Origin: Sphingomonadales bacterium
Lineage (GTDB): Bacteria; Bacteroidota; Bacteroidia; UBA7662
Length of the DNA stretch: 52,182 nt
Direction of reading: 5' to 3'
NCBI GenBank assembly: GCA_016872215.1
Contig: VHAX01000013.1
Coordinates: 1-52,182 of the forward strand
This document shows positions 7,005-17,100 of this stretch, one piece after another. The position numbers were made by a program, and so were the translations under genes. The notes under the pieces are model-generated. The model did no database searches. It saw only the letters and a program-made list of their open reading frames with translations, and was not told the origin of the DNA. The first letter of the stretch is position 1. Each line of letters begins with the position of its first letter.

Positions 7005-8642
7005 TCAATTATCTCGATAGCGAGGGTGCCAGGGGGGTCTGCGACTCCAGGCACACTGTAGGTGTGTCCATCGCTCCATGTCGCGGATTATGAGTACCTC
7101 GGGTTGCGTCAGATGATCTATGTCACCCCAGAAATTACCGACCAGATACCTCATCCAAAAAGGCCGTCTAATTCCCCCTTCGTTGAAGAACAGGCCCATT
7201 TCAGCCGTTCGGCTACGCTTTCTGTCTCCAATCAAAAAATAGATTGCGCCACCCGCAGGGTACAAAAGATTTCGGGTTCCACAACTGTCCACCCACACTT
7301 TTTGTACCCCTTTTATTCCCTTTATTCGGTTAACCAGACGTTGATATGCTCCTTGATACGTGGTGTATCCTCTTTCGCTTCGCTCTCCTGATCCATACAA
7401 TTTGACCCACTTTTTGAGCAGCCGTTCTAAAGGCTGAATATCCCCTATTAATGCCAACGCAAGGTGTCTCGAAACAGTTGTCGGCCGTTCTCCATTTAGC
7501 CGGTGTTTGAAACTATCGGGTTCTGTAAATCTCTGTGGACCGATAGTAGATAATATGATTTTGCCGTCTTTACCAGCCATGATGATTCGTCGATCGGGCA
7601 GCATTCGTGCAACATGCATGCCTGTCTCATCATGGAATGCCTGCCAATCAAGGCCACCACTATAGGTGATGTCGCAGCCCGTAGGGCCTACTGCCAGCCA
7701 GCAGAAGGTGTCGATCGGTAGGACGCACTCCCTGTAACCACGGGTAGGGATGCGTGGATTCCACCACATGCCATATCGATTACCCGCAACGACCCCATGT
7801 GTGATTTGCGTATTTTGGTAGTCTCCTCCAACCACTACCCACTGACTATCAGGGGTGATGGCGATGGAGAAGCCGCCTCGACTGGGCGTACCGTGCAGCA
7901 GGTACGCCAGTTCGCCAGATAGCGTATCAGGAAAGCGTAAATGAATTCCCGCCAGTGCGGGATTGGGTATATCAGTACGAATGTGCGACCAACTTTGTCC
8001 CCGATCGCGGCTGTACCATAACCTGCATGTCTGTCCACCACTGATAATGGCCATCGTGCTATCTCCCACACAAACAATGCTCGTGCCGCTAGCAGCAAAT
8101 GCGGCTTCTCCCGGTGCAAACAATGGCCGAGTCGTATCCACGGGTTCTGTCCATGTGCGGCCGGCATCTTGGGTAAACAGCAGTAACAGCCTACCATTGT
8201 CTTCGGGATCACCAAATAGCACCCCGCGGCTGTCATTCCAGAAGTCAATTCCATCGAAAAAGGCCTGTGGGTTGCTTGGTCGATAAACGATCGACCATTG
8301 CTGACCTCCGTCTTTGGTGCGCCAGATTGCGGGTTGCTTTCCAGATGTTGCGGCAATAGCCTCTAAGTCATTAAAAGCATAAACACTTCTAAAATCGACA
8401 GAATCGCCCGCTGGCTGAGCCGAAATCCATGATTGTCCCGCGTCGGTAGTGTGGCAAAGCCACCCTTTACTCCCGCCTACCCACCAATCCTTGTTGCCGG
8501 TTACCGATAATGACCTGATATTGGAAGTGTTGCCCGTCGATAATCGAATAAATGTGGTGTCTGGTTGACCCAATACCGAACCCGGGAAGCAAAAAAAGAT
8601 AAAAATAAATAATATCCGATTTTTGAACCTTCCTATTTCCAT
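7005..8642 (-). CDS. Exported YCF48/BNR-type beta-propeller protein with unknown C-terminal domain
   Basis: The protein has 545 residues and a signal peptide (hydrophobic core ILFIFIFFCFPGSVLG). Residues about 30-370 form repeated sheets with 'T.DGG..W' turns: TTDAGQSW, RTKDGGQQW, TQDAGRTW, SRDRGQSW and SGGLDW. These are the marks of photosynthesis-assembly-factor-like (YCF48) propellers, common in secreted Bacteroidota proteins and with no fixed function. The last 150 residues are different, basic and aromatic-rich, and I do not recognise them. The gene starts inside the end of the lipoprotein gene (10-nt overlap) and is the last of a ten-gene run. Confidence 0.7.
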   Translation of the reverse strand: MEIGRFKNRILFIFIFFCFPGSVLGQPDTTFIRLSTGNTSNIRSLSVTGNKDWWVGGSKGWLCHTTDAGQSWISAQPAGDSVDFRSVYAFNDLEAIAATSGKQPAIWRTKDGGQQWSIVYRPSNPQAFFDGIDFWNDSRGVLFGDPEDNGRLLLLFTQDAGRTWTEPVDTTRPLFAPGEAAFAASGTSIVCVGDSTMAIISGGQTCRLWYSRDRGQSWSHIRTDIPNPALAGIHLRFPDTLSGELAYLLHGTPSRGGFSIAITPDSQWVVVGGDYQNTQITHGVVAGNRYGMWWNPRIPTRGYRECVLPIDTFCWLAVGPTGCDITYSGGLDWQAFHDETGMHVARMLPDRRIIMAGKDGKIILSTIGPQRFTEPDSFKHRLNGERPTTVSRHLALALIGDIQPLERLLKKWVKLYGSGERSERGYTTYQGAYQRLVNRIKGIKGVQKVWVDSCGTRNLLYPAGGAIYFLIGDRKRSRTAEMGLFFNEGGIRRPFWMRYLVGNFWGDIDHLTQPEVLIIRDMERWTHLQCAWSRRPPWHPRYRDN

Positions 8643-10405
8643 ATCAATTCACTGAGGTCTATTTGTAAATCTCTTCTATCGATTGGTGATAAAGACCATT
8701 GTGCAGTATGATTGTGCTCTGCTCTTCTGTTTAATCGCCAGGACGCTGAATCGTGCTTAGTGTTTTTATTTTCATCGGAATATATGGTCACTGAATAAGT
8801 CCCTGGCAAAAGTCCGAGTGTTGGCTGTCCATGATCCCACCCACCCTGTTCTGCGTCTGTGAAGCGATATACTCCGCACTTGTAGCCGGAAGCATCAACT
8901 ATTTCTACAGTACGTCCGGATTGCGCCCATTTAGCAATTTCGGATAGTTGTTTTTCTTTTTTCGATGTAATAACACTTATATTTTTAACAAGGCTGTCCG
9001 ATACCACCTTAAATACCTGAAATACCGAGTCAAGTACTTGCCCACCTCCTCCAAAAATTGACCCACGCGGAATAATGAATTTATAGATTCTACCAGGGAT
9101 TAATACCTCCGGTATGGCAAAGGATAAAAGACCCTCAACGTAAATGTACATTGCCCCTGTCTGCACAACCCGACCGCTTGTAGTGTCTGCCCAAATGATT
9201 GCGGCCGTATCAATTCGTTCCAATGGCACATCGCCCGTATACCGCAAAAAACTCCTTCCTGCGCACAGCTCCGGAACACCCGTATTTATTGGCTTTAATA
9301 GTGGAAGTTCATTGACAGTTGTACCGGTCGCCTTGGCTTGCTCCGGAATGGGTATTGTCCTTCGGATGATGGTGTCTGCGCGGTGGATCATTTTACAGAC
9401 CGCTACAACCTGGCCCAGTTCTGCATTTTTGTAGGCCTCACCCATAAAGACATATGCGGTGTCTCCCTTCCAGTATTGTAGCTTTGTTATAGAATCACCA
9501 GTTACCCCCCCCTCAATAATCCAATTCAATTCAGTGGGACGAGCACTAAAAGTAATTCCGAGCCATCCGGGCCATTTTTCAACATAATCCATTATGCGGG
9601 ATTGCTCGTCTCGATCGATGGACAAACTCAAAAAACAAGTCAGCGATGAATCATAGGAACTCTGTATTGGGCGCACAGGGATATCAATAAAATCGAATGC
9701 CTCACCCGCCTTATAAAACGCGTCTTTGTTTTCGTCGGCCCATACAAACAAACGAAAATCTCTCATAGGCAAATAGCCGAGGAAAAATCTACCGCTGTCG
9801 TCGGTCGTTGTCCAATATCGTGCCTTCTGTTTATAGACCACAGAATCACCTGATTCAACCCAATCATATAAAGCTACGCGCGCCTGAGGCCTTGGCTTCG
9901 CATTCGAAGCGTCTGATACACGACCCGATATCCAACCGGTGTCGATCGTGGGGCCCGTTGAAAAAACATGTTTGAATTCCTTGAGCTTGTTACCTTCCGT
10001 GAAATCAACCACCGCATCGCCCATATAGAGCGTGTACGTAGTGGATGTATCCAGTGGGACGGCGTTAAAATCAACTACGATTCGATTTATGGCATCTCGG
10101 ATGATGGGGGGCTTTCCAGGGTCGGGTAGCATCCGAATGGTGCCTCGGTTTTGAATTCTGACAAATTCATTGAATTGGAACGTTAGTCGATCTCCATTAT
10201 ATCCTGTGGTGAACCAGGCCGGCTCTGCTTTAATTAACTGCGGGGGGATGCTATCACGTGGGCCACCCGTGGGCGCAACCATATTCGCACAGCCTCCCAA
10301 ATAGATCGAGGGTGACAAAAAACACAGTCTCATCAATAGAATTAGAATGGGAAACTTCAGCCACGTTCCGCTCGCGCTTTCGAACTTCTGATCAGTTCGA
10401 TTCAT
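8633..10405 (-). CDS. Lipoprotein with Ig-like (SbsA/Big_5-type) domain
   Basis: The protein has 590 residues. The N-terminus has a hydrophobic stretch ending in the lipobox LGGC, followed by the typical Bacteroidota text MVAPTGGPRDSIPP. This marks an outer-membrane-bound lipoprotein. Residues about 50-150 resemble the SbsA Ig-like fold (LTFQFNEFV ... TTYTLYMGDAVVDFTEGN). A carboxypeptidase-regulatory-like beta domain follows (GRFFLGYLPMRDFRLFVWAD). The remainder is beta-rich and unassigned. Family members occur in most Bacteroidota; their function is not established. It overlaps both neighbours (4 and 10 nt). Confidence 0.8.
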   Translation of the reverse strand: MNRTDQKFESASGTWLKFPILILLMRLCFLSPSIYLGGCANMVAPTGGPRDSIPPQLIKAEPAWFTTGYNGDRLTFQFNEFVRIQNRGTIRMLPDPGKPPIIRDAINRIVVDFNAVPLDTSTTYTLYMGDAVVDFTEGNKLKEFKHVFSTGPTIDTGWISGRVSDASNAKPRPQARVALYDWVESGDSVVYKQKARYWTTTDDSGRFFLGYLPMRDFRLFVWADENKDAFYKAGEAFDFIDIPVRPIQSSYDSSLTCFLSLSIDRDEQSRIMDYVEKWPGWLGITFSARPTELNWIIEGGVTGDSITKLQYWKGDTAYVFMGEAYKNAELGQVVAVCKMIHRADTIIRRTIPIPEQAKATGTTVNELPLLKPINTGVPELCAGRSFLRYTGDVPLERIDTAAIIWADTTSGRVVQTGAMYIYVEGLLSFAIPEVLIPGRIYKFIIPRGSIFGGGGQVLDSVFQVFKVVSDSLVKNISVITSKKEKQLSEIAKWAQSGRTVEIVDASGYKCGVYRFTDAEQGGWDHGQPTLGLLPGTYSVTIYSDENKNTKHDSASWRLNRRAEHNHTAQWSLSPIDRRDLQIDLSELIWK

Positions 10406-11307
10406 GAATTATTCCTCTTTCGAAAAAAGTAAACCTGACTGCTACAGGCATCTTTTTTCAGCTTGGCGCTGCACAAAAACCATAGGCCCTTCAACAAACC
10501 AAGGATTGAAGAGGCTGCTGATCCCGAACGGTATTTTTCGCTCAAGATCGAAACATACATAGGGTCGAAGATCATGGGGCGTGTCGAAAGGCATTCAAAA
10601 CCGAACGCTTCAACAAACTTCCGCAGCATATTGGGTCGAAAATGGTATAGATGTCGCGGCACATCCCAGGCTGCCCAATGCTGTTTGTAATGCTGTGCAT
10701 CTGTTGACATCGGATTGGGTACGGCCACTACAAACAAGCCACCAGGCATTATGAGTTTGTGCAGGCAATTAACGTGTGTCCGCAAATCATGCACGTGCTC
10801 TAAAACATGCCACATAGTAACGACCCCAAACTGATCATTCGTTATTTTCAGCCATTCCTCATTGTTTACCTTTAATCCGTGTAGACGCCTGGCGCGTTCA
10901 GCCGTGGCCGGATCGGGCTCAACCACCAGAACATCCCAACCTGAACTACTCATGTGCGATGCAAATTCACCCGTGCCACAGCCCACATCCAACAATCGGC
11001 GTTGAATGTGGCCGCCCCATCTCTCTACTTGTTTCTTTTTAACCCCAATTGTATATTGACGTACCCAACGATACATTGCATTAATTAGCCCTGGTGCATC
11101 TGCACCAGTGTGCGACACATAGTCATCGCTTTGATAGTATGAACCAATATTCACCTGATCAGGACGAGGATTCGTATACCAGAGTCCGCATTCGCCGCAA
11201 CAAACAACCGCAAATACCTCCTTCGATACGGAATAATCAACGATACTTTGTGAATCTACCGGTTTATTCAGGCTTTCGCAGGCAGGACAAGCTTTCAGTG
11301 TTTCCAT
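10402..11307 (-). CDS. Class I SAM-dependent methyltransferase with N-terminal zinc-ribbon-like motif
   Basis: The protein has 301 residues. A cysteine cluster begins the chain: CPACES at 8-13, then CCGECGLWYTNPRP near 36-49. This is the putative-zinc-binding start seen in many methyltransferases of this group. The SAM-binding motif I is RRLLDVGCGTGEFASHM near residue 105; WHVLEHVHD and a post-motif strand GLFVVAVPNP follow. The C-terminus has a short hydrophobic segment (SILGLLKGLWFLCSA), so it may touch the membrane. The substrate is unknown. The start lies 13 nt inside mnmG, suggesting translational coupling. Confidence 0.85.
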   Translation of the reverse strand: METLKACPACESLNKPVDSQSIVDYSVSKEVFAVVCCGECGLWYTNPRPDQVNIGSYYQSDDYVSHTGADAPGLINAMYRWVRQYTIGVKKKQVERWGGHIQRRLLDVGCGTGEFASHMSSSGWDVLVVEPDPATAERARRLHGLKVNNEEWLKITNDQFGVVTMWHVLEHVHDLRTHVNCLHKLIMPGGLFVVAVPNPMSTDAQHYKQHWAAWDVPRHLYHFRPNMLRKFVEAFGFECLSTRPMIFDPMYVSILSEKYRSGSAASSILGLLKGLWFLCSAKLKKDACSSQVYFFRKRNNS

Positions 11308-13184
11308 TCAGCACCTTTATTCAAATATACCATTAGTATGCTAATGTCGGCAGGAGAGACCCCTGAAAGCCGTGAAGCTTGTCCCAATGATTCTGGCCTC
11401 ATTGCCGACAATTTTTCCCTTCCCTCATGCGACAAAGCGCGTATCGTTTGAAAATTAAAATCAGGCTTTAGGTAGATGTGATCCAAATTCGACATCCTGC
11501 GTGCCTGTTCTTCCTCCCGTTCAATGTAACTGCGGTACTTCCATTGAATTTCCGCCTGTTCGGCATCCTCCTCTGGAAAATCAACTAAAAAGGAGCTAAG
11601 GTGTCCAGAGGCCGCCGACAATTCTCGTATTCCTATGCCAGGGCGCAGCAAGATGCTACCCCACTTCACCTTTTGGTTAATCGGCGCCTCTTCGTGATCG
11701 ATTAACACAGGGTTCACCTCCTTTGGCTCAGCGGTTTTCTGCCGCAGAAACTTCGTGATCGACTCCACATTCCTCACCTTTTGCTCAACACGTGTGTGTC
11801 GATCTTCGCCTATTAAACCGTTGCGAAAGGCGATTTCAGAAAGGCGGATGTCAGCATTGTCCTGACGCAACAAAATCCTGTGCTCCGCGCGCGAGGTAAA
11901 CATTCGATATGGTTCATCCGTACCCTTATTGATCAAATCATCGATCAGCACGCCTATATAGGCCTCAGAACGGCTCAAAACCAGTGATTGCCGGTCGTTT
12001 ATGGCCAAATTGGCATTGGCGCCAGCGAGTAAGCCCTGACAAGCAGCCTCCTCATAGCCTGTGGTTCCGTTGATTTGTCCCGCAAAAAACAATCCCTCCA
12101 CATTCTTGGTCTCAAGCGACGGTCTCAATTGCGTTGGCGGAAAGTAATCGTACTCGATGGCATATCCCGGCCTGAACATACGCGCCTGTTCGAATCCGGG
12201 AATCTTGCGAAGCGCCGCGTACTGAACTTCCTGTGGCAAAGAAGTTGAAAACCCATTGATATACATCTCCACGGTATTCCACCCCTCCGGTTCCACAAAA
12301 ATCTGGTGCCGATCACGTTCAGCAAACCGGTTGATTTTATCTTCTATACTCGGACAATAACGCGGACCCAATCCCTTGATGCTACCATTGTACATGGGCG
12401 AACGGTCGAAACCCGTGCGCAGGAGATCATGCACAGCCTCATTGGTGTAGGTAATCCAACATGATCGCTGCCTTTCCAATGGGCGGGTATCGGTGAACGA
12501 AAACTTACCCGGGTGTTCATCGCCCCTCTGTTCCTCCATCTTCGAGTAATTCAGGCTGCGCCCGTCAATTCGGGGTGGCGTGCCTGTCTTCATACGCCCC
12601 GTAGTGAAACCAAGCGCCATCAACTGTTCGCTTATTCCATAGGATGCGTGCTCTCCGCTTCTTCCGCCTCTTTGTTGCTTCTCCCCCACATGCATGAGAC
12701 CATTGAGAAAGGTGCCTGTCGTTAAGACCACGGCTCTTGCCAAAAAGTGCGTTCCCATGGCAGTGCGCACACCCTCAACCCGGGTGCCACTATCAGCCAA
12801 CAGCAGCTCCACCACAGCGTCTTGCCAAAAGTGAACGCCCTCGGTCTCCTCCAGCATTTGTCGCCAAAGCGCCGCAAACATCATCCTGTCGTTTTGCGTT
12901 CGTGGACTCCACATGGCGGGGCCCTTGGATCGATTGAGCATTCGAAACTGAATGGCCGTTCGGTCGCTCACAATCCCAGAGTAGCCACCGAGAGCATCAA
13001 TCTCGCGAACAATTTGTCCCTTCGCTACACCACCCATTGCCGGGTTACACGACATCTGGGCAATGGTCTGCATATTCATGCTTATAAGCAACACCTTCGA
13101 GCCCATACGCGCGGCCGCGGCTGCAGCCTCACAACCAGCGTGGCCCCCGCCCACCACAATCACATCATAGTCGACCCGCATCAT
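11295..13184 (-). CDS. mnmG: tRNA uridine-5-carboxymethylaminomethyl synthase, FAD subunit
   Basis: The protein has 629 residues. With MnmE it installs the carboxymethylaminomethyl group at U34 of tRNAs for split codon boxes. The FAD-binding start VIVVGGGHAGCEAAAAAARMG, the two GidA signatures (GPRYCPSIEDKI and GQINGTTGYEEAA) and a helical C-terminus ending in the L.R..RISGVSPADI-type tRNA-binding tail are visible. Length is normal. MnmG genes are often close to the origin, which fits the oriC candidate 8 kb away. The gene overlaps ybeY by 4 nt and the methyltransferase by 13 nt. Confidence 0.98.
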   Translation of the reverse strand: MMRVDYDVIVVGGGHAGCEAAAAAARMGSKVLLISMNMQTIAQMSCNPAMGGVAKGQIVREIDALGGYSGIVSDRTAIQFRMLNRSKGPAMWSPRTQNDRMMFAALWRQMLEETEGVHFWQDAVVELLLADSGTRVEGVRTAMGTHFLARAVVLTTGTFLNGLMHVGEKQQRGGRSGEHASYGISEQLMALGFTTGRMKTGTPPRIDGRSLNYSKMEEQRGDEHPGKFSFTDTRPLERQRSCWITYTNEAVHDLLRTGFDRSPMYNGSIKGLGPRYCPSIEDKINRFAERDRHQIFVEPEGWNTVEMYINGFSTSLPQEVQYAALRKIPGFEQARMFRPGYAIEYDYFPPTQLRPSLETKNVEGLFFAGQINGTTGYEEAACQGLLAGANANLAINDRQSLVLSRSEAYIGVLIDDLINKGTDEPYRMFTSRAEHRILLRQDNADIRLSEIAFRNGLIGEDRHTRVEQKVRNVESITKFLRQKTAEPKEVNPVLIDHEEAPINQKVKWGSILLRPGIGIRELSAASGHLSSFLVDFPEEDAEQAEIQWKYRSYIEREEEQARRMSNLDHIYLKPDFNFQTIRALSHEGREKLSAMRPESLGQASRLSGVSPADISILMVYLNKGAEWKH

Positions 13185-13762
13185 CCTATGTCATTAGTAA
13201 GCCCACCCCTGGCCAGCCCATGTTCCACGTGGAACATTAGATTGTCCGCTTCGCCGGAACGGGCACCTCCATCCTTCTCGCGACCAGTCCTCTTCAACGC
13301 CGAAGCTACGCCCGAATCAGGTTGTTCCACGTGGAACTTTCTAATCCTTAAGGCATCGTTTTCTTTTTGGCGCATTTTGGCCTGCTCCTCCCTGGTTTTA
13401 TCATCCTGCCCCATTAAATGTAGTAGTCCATGCACCATAACACGGTGCAGTTCTTCCCAATACGTCACCCCTAAGTTGCGGGCATTTTCTGCAACCCTTT
13501 CTGTGCTTATGTAACATTCACCATTAATTTGTTTTTTCAATGTAATATCATTGCTCGTACAAGGAAATGTGATGATATCCGTATAGGTATTGTGTTTCAA
13601 ATACCTGGTGTTCAGCTGGTTTATATATTCGTCACCACATAAAATATAGTTCAAATTAGCACCCTCAAAGTCGGCCCCGAGCAAAACAGCATTCAACCAG
13701 GCGCGAACTTCCCGTTTTTGTTTTAAGGCCAGCCCTCCCTCCGCGACAAAAAACCGGATCAC
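13181..13762 (-). CDS. ybeY: rRNA maturation endoribonuclease YbeY with C-terminal extension
   Basis: The protein has 193 residues. YbeY is a zinc-dependent RNase acting in 16S rRNA 3' maturation and ribosome quality control. The metal motif is H111GLLHLMGQDD with His115; the third ligand position is Asp, as usual in Bacteroidota where K/QDD replaces YDH. The enzyme core ends near residue 140. About 53 further residues follow that YbeY proteins normally lack. They are polar and probably disordered, and they contain FHVEQ (143-147) and FHVEH (177-181), which are the translations of two parS sites. It overlaps mnmG and the HATPase gene by 4 nt each. Confidence 0.93.
   Translation of the reverse strand: MIRFFVAEGGLALKQKREVRAWLNAVLLGADFEGANLNYILCGDEYINQLNTRYLKHNTYTDIITFPCTSNDITLKKQINGECYISTERVAENARNLGVTYWEELHRVMVHGLLHLMGQDDKTREEQAKMRQKENDALRIRKFHVEQPDSGVASALKRTGREKDGGARSGEADNLMFHVEHGLARGGLTNDIG
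13221..13236. other. parS: parS partition site 1
   Basis: TGTTCCACGTGGAACA is a perfect 16-bp palindrome that fits the ParB-binding consensus TGTTnCACGTGnAACA at every fixed position. It lies in the 3' end of ybeY, 37 bp from the start of mnmG. ParB bound here would help load SMC and segregate the origin. It reads FHVEH on the minus strand. Confidence 0.88.
13323..13338. other. parS: parS partition site 2
   Basis: TGTTCCACGTGGAACT differs from site 1 only in the last base. It lies 102 bp (34 codons) from site 1 and is also inside ybeY, reading FHVEQ. Two closely spaced copies make chance very unlikely, as do the location beside mnmG and the 8.2 kb distance to the oriC candidate. Confidence 0.85.
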
Positions 13763-14160
13763 GATTTCAGGTTTATGGAAAACGCTGCAGTGCGCTCCTC
13801 CCTCCTGTATTCGAAATGGTCGCTAACCCAGCGGGTCAGCAAAACTCCTCTTCCGCCCTCTTGGGCAAGCCGTGATTCGGCAGTCGGGTCGGGCACATCG
13901 CTCTCATCAAATCCCTCGCCCTGATCCACCACCTCACAATGAAATACATTGCATTCAGCGTAGCATCGAATCACAACATCCTTGGAGGGATCAAATAAAT
14001 TACCGTGTTGCAGGGCGTTGCGTACACTCTCACCGAGGGCCAGGCGGATTTTGGTCTCGCATTCGGTAGACAACTCGTACATATGCCCTAAATCCGAGAT
14101 GATCTGGTCGATCAGGGCCGTGCCCTGGGTAAGGGTTTGAAGGGTTGCCTCGAACTTCAT
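13759..14160 (-). CDS. HATPase-fold protein, anti-sigma factor (RsbW)-like
   Basis: The protein has 133 residues and a single GHKL ATPase fold. The N box is LGESVRNALQHGN (about 44-56), the G1 box is VVDQGEGFDESDV and the G2-like loop EGGRGVLLTRWVSD follows. This is the size of RsbW/SpoIIAB-type serine kinases that bind sigma factors, rather than a full sensor kinase. Whether it has kinase activity or a sigma-factor partner cannot be read from the sequence. In Bacteroidota a gene of this type commonly precedes ybeY and follows the DUF4175 gene, as here, with 4-nt overlaps on both sides. Confidence 0.82.
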   Translation of the reverse strand: MKFEATLQTLTQGTALIDQIISDLGHMYELSTECETKIRLALGESVRNALQHGNLFDPSKDVVIRCYAECNVFHCEVVDQGEGFDESDVPDPTAESRLAQEGGRGVLLTRWVSDHFEYRREERTAAFSINLKS

Positions 14161-17100
14161 GGGCGAATCTGAGAAAAATACCGGTCCACCTTTTGCCGAT
14201 AATAGGGATTGAGCTGTGGACTCACGGTCCGGTACATCTCCAGGGTGCGCATCTTCTCACGCTTGTAGGCCTCAAAAGCAGGGGGCTCACGACGAGATAC
14301 CTGTTGAGCGGTATTGGCTCGCCGTTCATCATCCCACTCGCGCTCACGCTCCGCCTTCTCAGCCTCTAAAAGACGTGTTATGATCTCTTCTTGCCGACGC
14401 ACACTCTCCTCGGTCAGCCTCTTATTCACCAGGTCCTTTTCCGTCTTCTCCATTTCCTTTACCAGCTTGTCTAAATCGCCTAAACCTCCCTTTCCGTCCT
14501 TGTTGTCCGCCTTCTCGGCCTCTAAAAGACGTGTCATGATCTCTTCTTGCCGACGCACACTCTCCTCGGTCAGCCTCTTATTCACCAGGTCCTTTTCCGT
14601 CTTCTCCATTTCCTTTACCAGCTTGTCTAAATCGCCTAAACCTCCCTTTCCGTCCTTGTTGAGCTCCTCATTCAGGCGCTGTAACTCGCGACGAATGGCT
14701 TCTTGTCGCGCCACCATTTCACCAAAAGCCTGACTCTCCTGTCGATTACGCCCCTGCTGACCGTCCTTCTTGCCCGCGCCATGTTGACCCATCTGCTGCC
14801 GCATCTGTTTCATCTGATCGTTTAGTGACTTCTGCATCTGCGACATCTTGCTCAAACGCCCCGATCCCCCACCCATCCCGGGCTTTTTACACTGCTGCTG
14901 CCCGTCCATATTGTTCGCCTTCTCCTGTTGCAGATTGTTCAACAGCTCCGACAACATCAACGCAAGATTGTTGGCAGACGTCATCACATACTGTTGACGG
15001 CTTTTGATCTCCGAAATCCGGCGATCACCAAGCGCCGCCATGGCCTTCTCAATGTTTAGGTTGATGAGACCCATCTCGCGGGCCACAATACTCTCCAGCT
15101 GCATCACGCGCGAGGCCAATGCGGTTAGGCTGTCCTCCAGAAGACGTGCCTCCTCCTTCAGGCGCACCTGATCCTGACCCATCTCCACAAAAACCGGAGA
15201 ATAGGCGCTGTTCTCCTGCAGGCGATCCATCAGCTTCTCCTGCCGAAAGGAATAGCGAATCAGGTTTTCGAGCAACATTCGCAGTGATTCTATATTCTCG
15301 TCGAGCATCTGCATCTCCTGACTCTGAATGTCCTCCCGGATTTTCTGCGCCATATCCTTCATCTTTCCCGCTGCGCTCTTCTGCTGGGCTGCCGCCTTCT
15401 TTTGATTCTGTTCCGATAAACTCTGTTTCGCCCCATCCATTTCCTGGCTGATTTCGCGCGATTGTTCACCAAGCTTATCAAAATCTATTGGGTTCTTCAA
15501 TTCGCTGTTCTCCTTCTCCAATTCCCCTGCATACTTCTCCTGCTCGGAAAACTCCTTGTTGAGTACCTCCTGTTCCTTTTTCAGGGATTCGCTTATCTCG
15601 CTTGTTGACTGCTCACTGCGGCGTGCCAATTCATCCTGCTTACGAGCCAATTCATCCAGCTTTCTGGCCAGTTGATCCGCCTTCTGCTCCACCTCCATTT
15701 CTTTAAAAAACTCCAGCATGCGATCGAGCTCCTTTTCCACCTGTGACTGATCAAACTTCATTTTGTCGAGCTGCTCCCGCATTTTGTCGCTCTTCTGCTG
15801 ATCCATCATCTTTTCAAGCTCCTCCATCATCTTGCGCATCTCGTCGTTCAGCAGACGATTGGCCATTTCCTGCAGTTTCGCCTGCTTCTCCAAAATTTCT
15901 TTCTTCTGCTCGTCGCTTCTGAGCCGGCTGTTTTCCTGCATATTGTTGACCGCGTCGCGCAGCTGTTGCCGAACCTCCGCCTGCCTTTGTTTAATCTGTT
16001 CGATCAGGCGCTTGTCCTCCCAGCTCAATTCTTTTTTATCGACCAGCTTACGTAGCAGTTTCTCTGCATCCCGCTCTATCTTCTGGCTTTCGGAGATTGC
16101 CTTCTCCAGCTGATCGGTCGTTTCTGCTGTATTAGAGGTGATTTTTTCTTCTCGTTGTTCCTCCGTCAGACTGCGGTATTGGAATGTGGTGGTACGGGAT
16201 TTCTTGGCTCCATTCACCCCATCGTTGTCGGACACCTCGAAATAATAATCGACATAAGAACCATTACGCAATCCCAGCGTGGTAACATCAAAATAATAGA
16301 AAAAACGCTGTCTGTTGCCCTTACCCAAGCTCAACGGCTGAACCTTTAGCTCTCCCTGTGGCACGCCAAGGGGATCAAACATTCGATAACAGAATGATAA
16401 AGAAGAAAAGCCGTGGTCGTCGCTAATTTCTCCATCGAAATAACGAACACCTGCCTGAAGGCTGTCGGGCTGCTCACCCGCCTCAATAACCGGCCAGTGA
16501 TCGGGTATCACCCGTAAGGTAAAGGCCATGCTGTCGGCGCGCGGATTTGATCGGTTTTTGAAGCGAATGCTATAGCGCATCTCCTGACGGGCAGAATGGG
16601 CAACAGTGAACCTGCCAGAACCCTTGCGTTCACCTGAAATTTTACTGCCATCGCTCAGCCCTAAAGACAAAGTGTCGATGCTACGTGTCTGAACTTTCCA
16701 GGTGATGCGGGTGCCCTCGGGCACCACCAGATCCCCTGTGTTCTGCAGAGATTGATTTGTTTTGCCCAAATATGCAGGAAATACCAGTTCCACCTCGAAG
16801 CGTTCCACAACCGGGCGCGCCACCACATTCAAGTCGTAGGTCAGTGAGGTGAATTCATCTGCCCGGAACATAAGTCTCATTCCGGGCTTCACCTGAGGAA
16901 TTTCTGCCTCGAATACCCCCACTTCAGCTGTGTTTTGCATCCGAATCCACTGCCCAGAATGCGATAAATAGGCCTCAGCGGGCACTACCGATCCCCTCAA
17001 ACGCAGACGCAGGAGTGCTGTTTCAGATTGCTCGAACTGCTCATTACTGTTAATCCAATCGAAGATGAACGGCGCTTCCCGCACATACTCGCGGTTGTAG

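Noticed and set aside
12747-13514. 255-codon frame antisense to mnmG and ybeY
   Set aside because: Both sense genes are certain; the antisense translation is His/Ser/Pro-rich and shows no family features.
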